Of a stretch of 64,000 bases of DNA, positions 60,981 through 64,000 are shown piece after piece. This stretch comes from Dokdonella sp041395345 (lineage in GTDB: Bacteria > Pseudomonadota > Gammaproteobacteria > Xanthomonadales > Rhodanobacteraceae): contig NZ_JAWLAR010000001.1 in the NCBI RefSeq assembly GCF_041395345.1, forward strand, positions 248,001 through 312,000, given 5' to 3'. The notes under the pieces are model-generated. The model was not told the origin of the DNA. It did not search any database and worked only from the letters and a program-made list of their open reading frames with translations. The translations under genes were made by a program, and so were the position numbers. How positions within the stretch are numbered: position 1 is the stretch's first letter; each line of letters starts with the position of its first letter.

Positions 60981-61823
60981 ATGCGCCTGCTCGCCGACTT
61001 CATCGCCCGCCACCAACGCCTGTTCGTGCTGACCGGTGCCGGCTGCAGCACGGATTCGGGCATCCCCGACTATCGGGATGCCGAGGGCGGCTGGAAGCGC
61101 GCGCCGCCGGTGACCCTGCAGGCCTTCGTGGGCGATGAATCCACCCGCCGCCGCTACTGGGCGCGCAGCATGCTGGGCTGGAATCGTTTCGGCCGCGCGA
61201 GTCCGAATGCGGTGCACCGCGCCCTGGTCGAACTCGAACGGCAAGGACGCCAGCAAGTCCTGCTGACCCAGAACGTCGATCGCCTGCACCAGCGCGCCGG
61301 CAGCCGCAACGTGATCGACCTGCACGGGCGAATGGATGTGGTTCGCTGCCTGGCATGCGAAGCACGCAGCGAACGGGAAGGGCTGCAGCGGGAATTGCTG
61401 GCGCGCAATCCCGATTGGCTGAACATCCCGTCGACGCCAGCGCCGGATGGCGATGCCGATCTCGACAACGCGGACTTCTCGACATTCGATGTGCCTGACT
61501 GCGAAGGCTGCGGTGGCGTGCTGAAGCCGGACGTCGTGTTCTTTGGCGAGAACGTGCCGCGCGAACGAGTCGATGCCGCTGTCGCCCATCTCGAGCAAGC
61601 CGATGCGGTGCTCGTGGTCGGCTCCTCGCTGATGGTGTATTCGGGATTTCGGTTTGCACGTATGGCCTCGGCGATGGGCAAGCCGATTGCCGCAGTCAAT
61701 CTCGGTCGGACGCGAGCCGATGATCTGCTGTCGCTCAAGATCACCGAATCCTGCGGCGATGCGCTGGCATTCCTGATCGCAGAGACGGAACAGGCGCACG
61801 GAACCGCGGCGATCTCCGGTTGA
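60981..61823 (+). CDS. NAD-dependent protein deacylase (sirtuin)
   Basis: A 280-residue Sir2 family protein, class II (SIRT4-like). The NAD-binding GAGCSTDSGIPDYRD, TQNVD and catalytic His in LHGRMD are present, with a zinc-binding pair of CxxC (RCLAC and CEGCGG) interrupted by a long loop. The C-terminus has VVGSSLMVYSGF. It removes acyl groups from lysines. It starts 57 bases after the EcsC-like gene on the same strand. Confidence 0.92.
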   Translation: MRLLADFIARHQRLFVLTGAGCSTDSGIPDYRDAEGGWKRAPPVTLQAFVGDESTRRRYWARSMLGWNRFGRASPNAVHRALVELERQGRQQVLLTQNVDRLHQRAGSRNVIDLHGRMDVVRCLACEARSEREGLQRELLARNPDWLNIPSTPAPDGDADLDNADFSTFDVPDCEGCGGVLKPDVVFFGENVPRERVDAAVAHLEQADAVLVVGSSLMVYSGFRFARMASAMGKPIAAVNLGRTRADDLLSLKITESCGDALAFLIAETEQAHGTAAISG

Positions 61824-61845
61824 GAATGGGGCGTCCCTGAAGGCA

Positions 61846-63198
61846 ATGATCGGGAATCCATTCGTGTCGCTGACAACCCTGCGCGCACTTGTCCTGTTGC
61901 TGGTCTCGCTCGCCGGGCCTCAGCTCGCACCTGCGGCGGTGATCGAGATCACGCCGCAGGACAACTACCGCAGCGCCATGCAAAACCTGGTCGCTGGCGA
62001 CACCCTCATCATGCACGGTGGCAACTATCCGTTGACCAGCTTTTTCCAGCTGAGTCTGAATGGCACCGCGCAGCTTCCGATCACGATCCGGGCCGCGGTC
62101 GGCGAGCAGCCGGTCATCGAATACGTCGGCAGCGGCCAGAACATCGTCAATGTCAGCAACTCGTCCTTCCTTACCTTCGATGGCATCGAGTTTACCGGCG
62201 GCTCGCGCGGCATTCGCCTGACCGCCTCCTCGGACATCACGATTCGCAATTGCCATGTGCACCACACTGCCGCCAACGCGATCAGTGCCAACGACATCGG
62301 CAGCGTCTATGCGCGCCTGACCATCGTGCACAACGAGATTGACCATGCCGGGGGTACTGCCGAGGGTCTCTATCTCGGCTGCAACAACGACGAGTGCCGA
62401 ATCCACGATTCGCTGATCGCGAACAACTACATTCATCATCTCAACGATCCTGGTGTGACCCAGGGCGATGGCATCGAGATCAAGGCTGGAAGCTACGCCA
62501 ACATCGTGCGCGACAACGTCATCCACGACACCCGCTATCCAGGCATCACCCTCTACCACACCCATGGCAACGGCGCGCCGAACCTGATCGAACGCAATCT
62601 GGTCTGGAACAGCGGTGACAACGGCATCCAGGTCACGGCCGACGCCATCGTGCGCAACAACATCGTGCTCGGCGCGGCAGCTCATGGCATCGGTATTCAC
62701 GGCTCCCAGGGCGGCACGGTGGGCAATCTCGAAATCGTCAACAACACCGTACTCAAGGCCAGCGGCGATGCCATCCACATCAACGACGTCAGCGGCAGCG
62801 TGTTGATCGCCAACAACGCCCTGTATGCGCAGAGCGGTCGTGCCGTTTACGCGGACGGCACGACCAGCCTGGTCACGATGCTGGCGAATGCCGGAACAGG
62901 CGGCCTGAGCGGTGTCAGTACGGGATTCAATGCGGGTGGAAACATCGCCACGAACTTTGCATCGGCCAACTATTCGGGCGCACCACCGATGGATCTGGTG
63001 CCGACAATCGGGCTGCTGGTCGGCTCCGCCGATGCGACAACGATCGCGCAGGATGACTTCAACGCCCTGTCGCGCAGCCCGCAAGCGGACGTCGGTGCCT
63101 ATCGCAGCAATCCGGCAGGCAATCCCGGCTGGGTGCTGCAGGCCGGATTCAAGGAAACGTCATTCCTGTTCGCGGATGGATTTGATCCGGCACCCTGA
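61846..63198 (+). CDS. Secreted right-handed beta-helix protein with C-terminal GFD motif
   Basis: A 450-residue secreted protein. A signal peptide (core LRALVLLLVSLAGPQLAPAA) is followed by a parallel beta-helix domain, seen as repeated NxIxHxG... turns (residues about 100-350), similar to polysaccharide lyases of the chondroitinase-B type. The C-terminus has TSFLFADGFDPAP, a motif shared with the Ig-like protein at 46.6 kb. Its substrate is unknown. Confidence 0.75.
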   Translation: MIGNPFVSLTTLRALVLLLVSLAGPQLAPAAVIEITPQDNYRSAMQNLVAGDTLIMHGGNYPLTSFFQLSLNGTAQLPITIRAAVGEQPVIEYVGSGQNIVNVSNSSFLTFDGIEFTGGSRGIRLTASSDITIRNCHVHHTAANAISANDIGSVYARLTIVHNEIDHAGGTAEGLYLGCNNDECRIHDSLIANNYIHHLNDPGVTQGDGIEIKAGSYANIVRDNVIHDTRYPGITLYHTHGNGAPNLIERNLVWNSGDNGIQVTADAIVRNNIVLGAAAHGIGIHGSQGGTVGNLEIVNNTVLKASGDAIHINDVSGSVLIANNALYAQSGRAVYADGTTSLVTMLANAGTGGLSGVSTGFNAGGNIATNFASANYSGAPPMDLVPTIGLLVGSADATTIAQDDFNALSRSPQADVGAYRSNPAGNPGWVLQAGFKETSFLFADGFDPAP

Positions 63199-63257
63199 AA
63201 CTTCGGCTGCGCGTATATTGAGCGCGCCGGATAACCGGCGCCGGAGCGCACGCCTGC

Positions 63258-64000
63258 ATGAAATTCCCGATCTCATTCCTGCTGCTGGCAATGTTTGTCG
63301 CCGAGTCCAGCGCTGCGCCGGTTGACCCGGAGACCCGCGCCGAGGCGCGTGATCTTCTTGCAAGATCGATCGCCTTCAAGACCTCCGAAGGTCTCGGCCA
63401 GGTACCGGCCTACGCGTCGTTCCTCGCAGAGAAGCTGCAGGCCGGCGGCATTCCCGCAGAGGACATCCGGATCTTACCGGTCGGCGAGACGGCATCACTG
63501 GTGGTGCGCTATCGCGGTGATGGAAGTGGCGGCAAGCCGATCCTGCTGCTTGCACACATGGACGTGGTGACGGCCAATCCGGCCGACTGGAAACGCGATC
63601 CGTTCACCCTGATCGAAGAGAACGGATATTTTTTCGGTCGCGGCACCTCGGATATCAAGGCGGACGCGTCCCTGATCGTGGCCACGTTCCTGCGTCTGAA
63701 GCGCGAAGGCTTCGTGCCTGACCGCGACTTGATCATCGTCTTTACCGGTGACGAAGAATCCGATCAGTTGACGACGCGCGATCTGGTCGACAATCACCGT
63801 GATCTGATCGATGCCGAATTCGCGCTTAATGCCGATGGCGGTGGTGGCGTGCTCGATGAAGAAACCGGCAAGGCGCGCATCTACTACCTGCAGGGCGCCG
63901 AGAAGACCTCCGCGACCTATGCGATCACCGCAACCAACCCGGGCGGCCACAGCTCCGAGCCGCGCGTCGAAAACGCGATCTACGATCTGGCCGACGCGCT
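63258..64000 (+). CDS. M20 family zinc peptidase, 3' end outside the window
   Basis: The N-terminal 247 residues of a secreted M20/ArgE-type aminoacylase/carboxypeptidase, cut by the window end. A signal peptide (MKFPISFLLLAMFVAESSAA) precedes the catalytic domain with LLLAHMDVV, the FGRGTSDIKADAS metal-binding Asp and IVFTGDEESD with the catalytic Glu. The dimerisation domain starts just before the end. The protein is probably periplasmic. Confidence 0.88.
   Translation, partial: MKFPISFLLLAMFVAESSAAPVDPETRAEARDLLARSIAFKTSEGLGQVPAYASFLAEKLQAGGIPAEDIRILPVGETASLVVRYRGDGSGGKPILLLAHMDVVTANPADWKRDPFTLIEENGYFFGRGTSDIKADASLIVATFLRLKREGFVPDRDLIIVFTGDEESDQLTTRDLVDNHRDLIDAEFALNADGGGGVLDEETGKARIYYLQGAEKTSATYAITATNPGGHSSEPRVENAIYDLADA

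Overview
This is a GC-rich, gene-dense bacterial chromosome segment with about 56 protein genes on both strands. I saw no rRNA, tRNA, CRISPR array, prophage or transposase gene. Gene content points to a gammaproteobacterium of the Lysobacterales/Xanthomonadales, probably near Rhodanobacteraceae. The reasons are an HslV with a FHATT N-terminus, the lptM-dapF-DUF484-xerC block, the bioB-bioF-bioH-bioC order, an ExeA/GspB pair, a HemP gene with a Fur-like site, and GTAGGAG-type REP palindromes. The lineage call is inference from gene content, not a phylogeny.

Layout. 1-8.2 kb: a DPP-IV-like peptidase (cut by the window start), a DUF2207 membrane protein, a DUF971 protein, hslV-hslU and a PRC-barrel protein. 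Three intergenic gaps here carry inverted arrays of a GGGAATN heptamer. 8.7-16.5 kb: xerC, DUF484, dapF and lptM, two unknown membrane proteins, then a GNAT acetyltransferase divergent from a RimK-like ATP-grasp ligase. 16.7-20.6 kb: a translationally coupled trio of CPA2 (Kef-type) antiporter, DprE1-like oxidase and DprE2-like reductase. 21-25.3 kb: a large class III cyclase/TPR membrane protein, then a 97-residue RiPP-type precursor divergent from a SagB-like peptide maturation dehydrogenase. 25.5-29.2 kb: MocA-like and XdhC genes, comM and ubiK. 29.5-31.6 kb: a P-II protein, hemP, an unknown gene and a GDT1-family transporter. 32-36.8 kb: the late biotin operon and a divergent comF. 36.9-39.8 kb: a TIR-TPR membrane protein and a small tail-anchored partner behind a near-perfect CRP-type site. 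39.8-46 kb: ubiA with a long basic extension, a rhomboid protease, gspB, exeA, a TPR protein and a GNAT. 46.6-48.7 kb: a large secreted Ig-like protein. 48.8-58.4 kb: prlC, a cNMP-patatin protein, a FimX-like two-REC/PAS/GGDEF/EAL protein, hemB, aroE, a cysteine-cluster protein and a gamma carbonic anhydrase. 58.5-64 kb: an aldehyde dehydrogenase, an EcsC-like protein, a sirtuin, a secreted beta-helix protein and an M20 peptidase cut by the window end.

The strongest candidates for under-described biology are the precursor/dehydrogenase pair at 23.7-25.3 kb, the DprE1/DprE2 pair at 18.5-20.6 kb, the TIR-TPR pair with its CRP-type operator at 36.8-39.8 kb, the heptamer inverted-array elements around hslUV, and a C-terminal F/Y-x-x-G-F-D motif shared by two unrelated secreted proteins. 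Several genes suggest cyclic-nucleotide signalling: the cyclase domain, the CRP-type site, the cNMP-binding patatin protein and the degenerate c-di-GMP protein.
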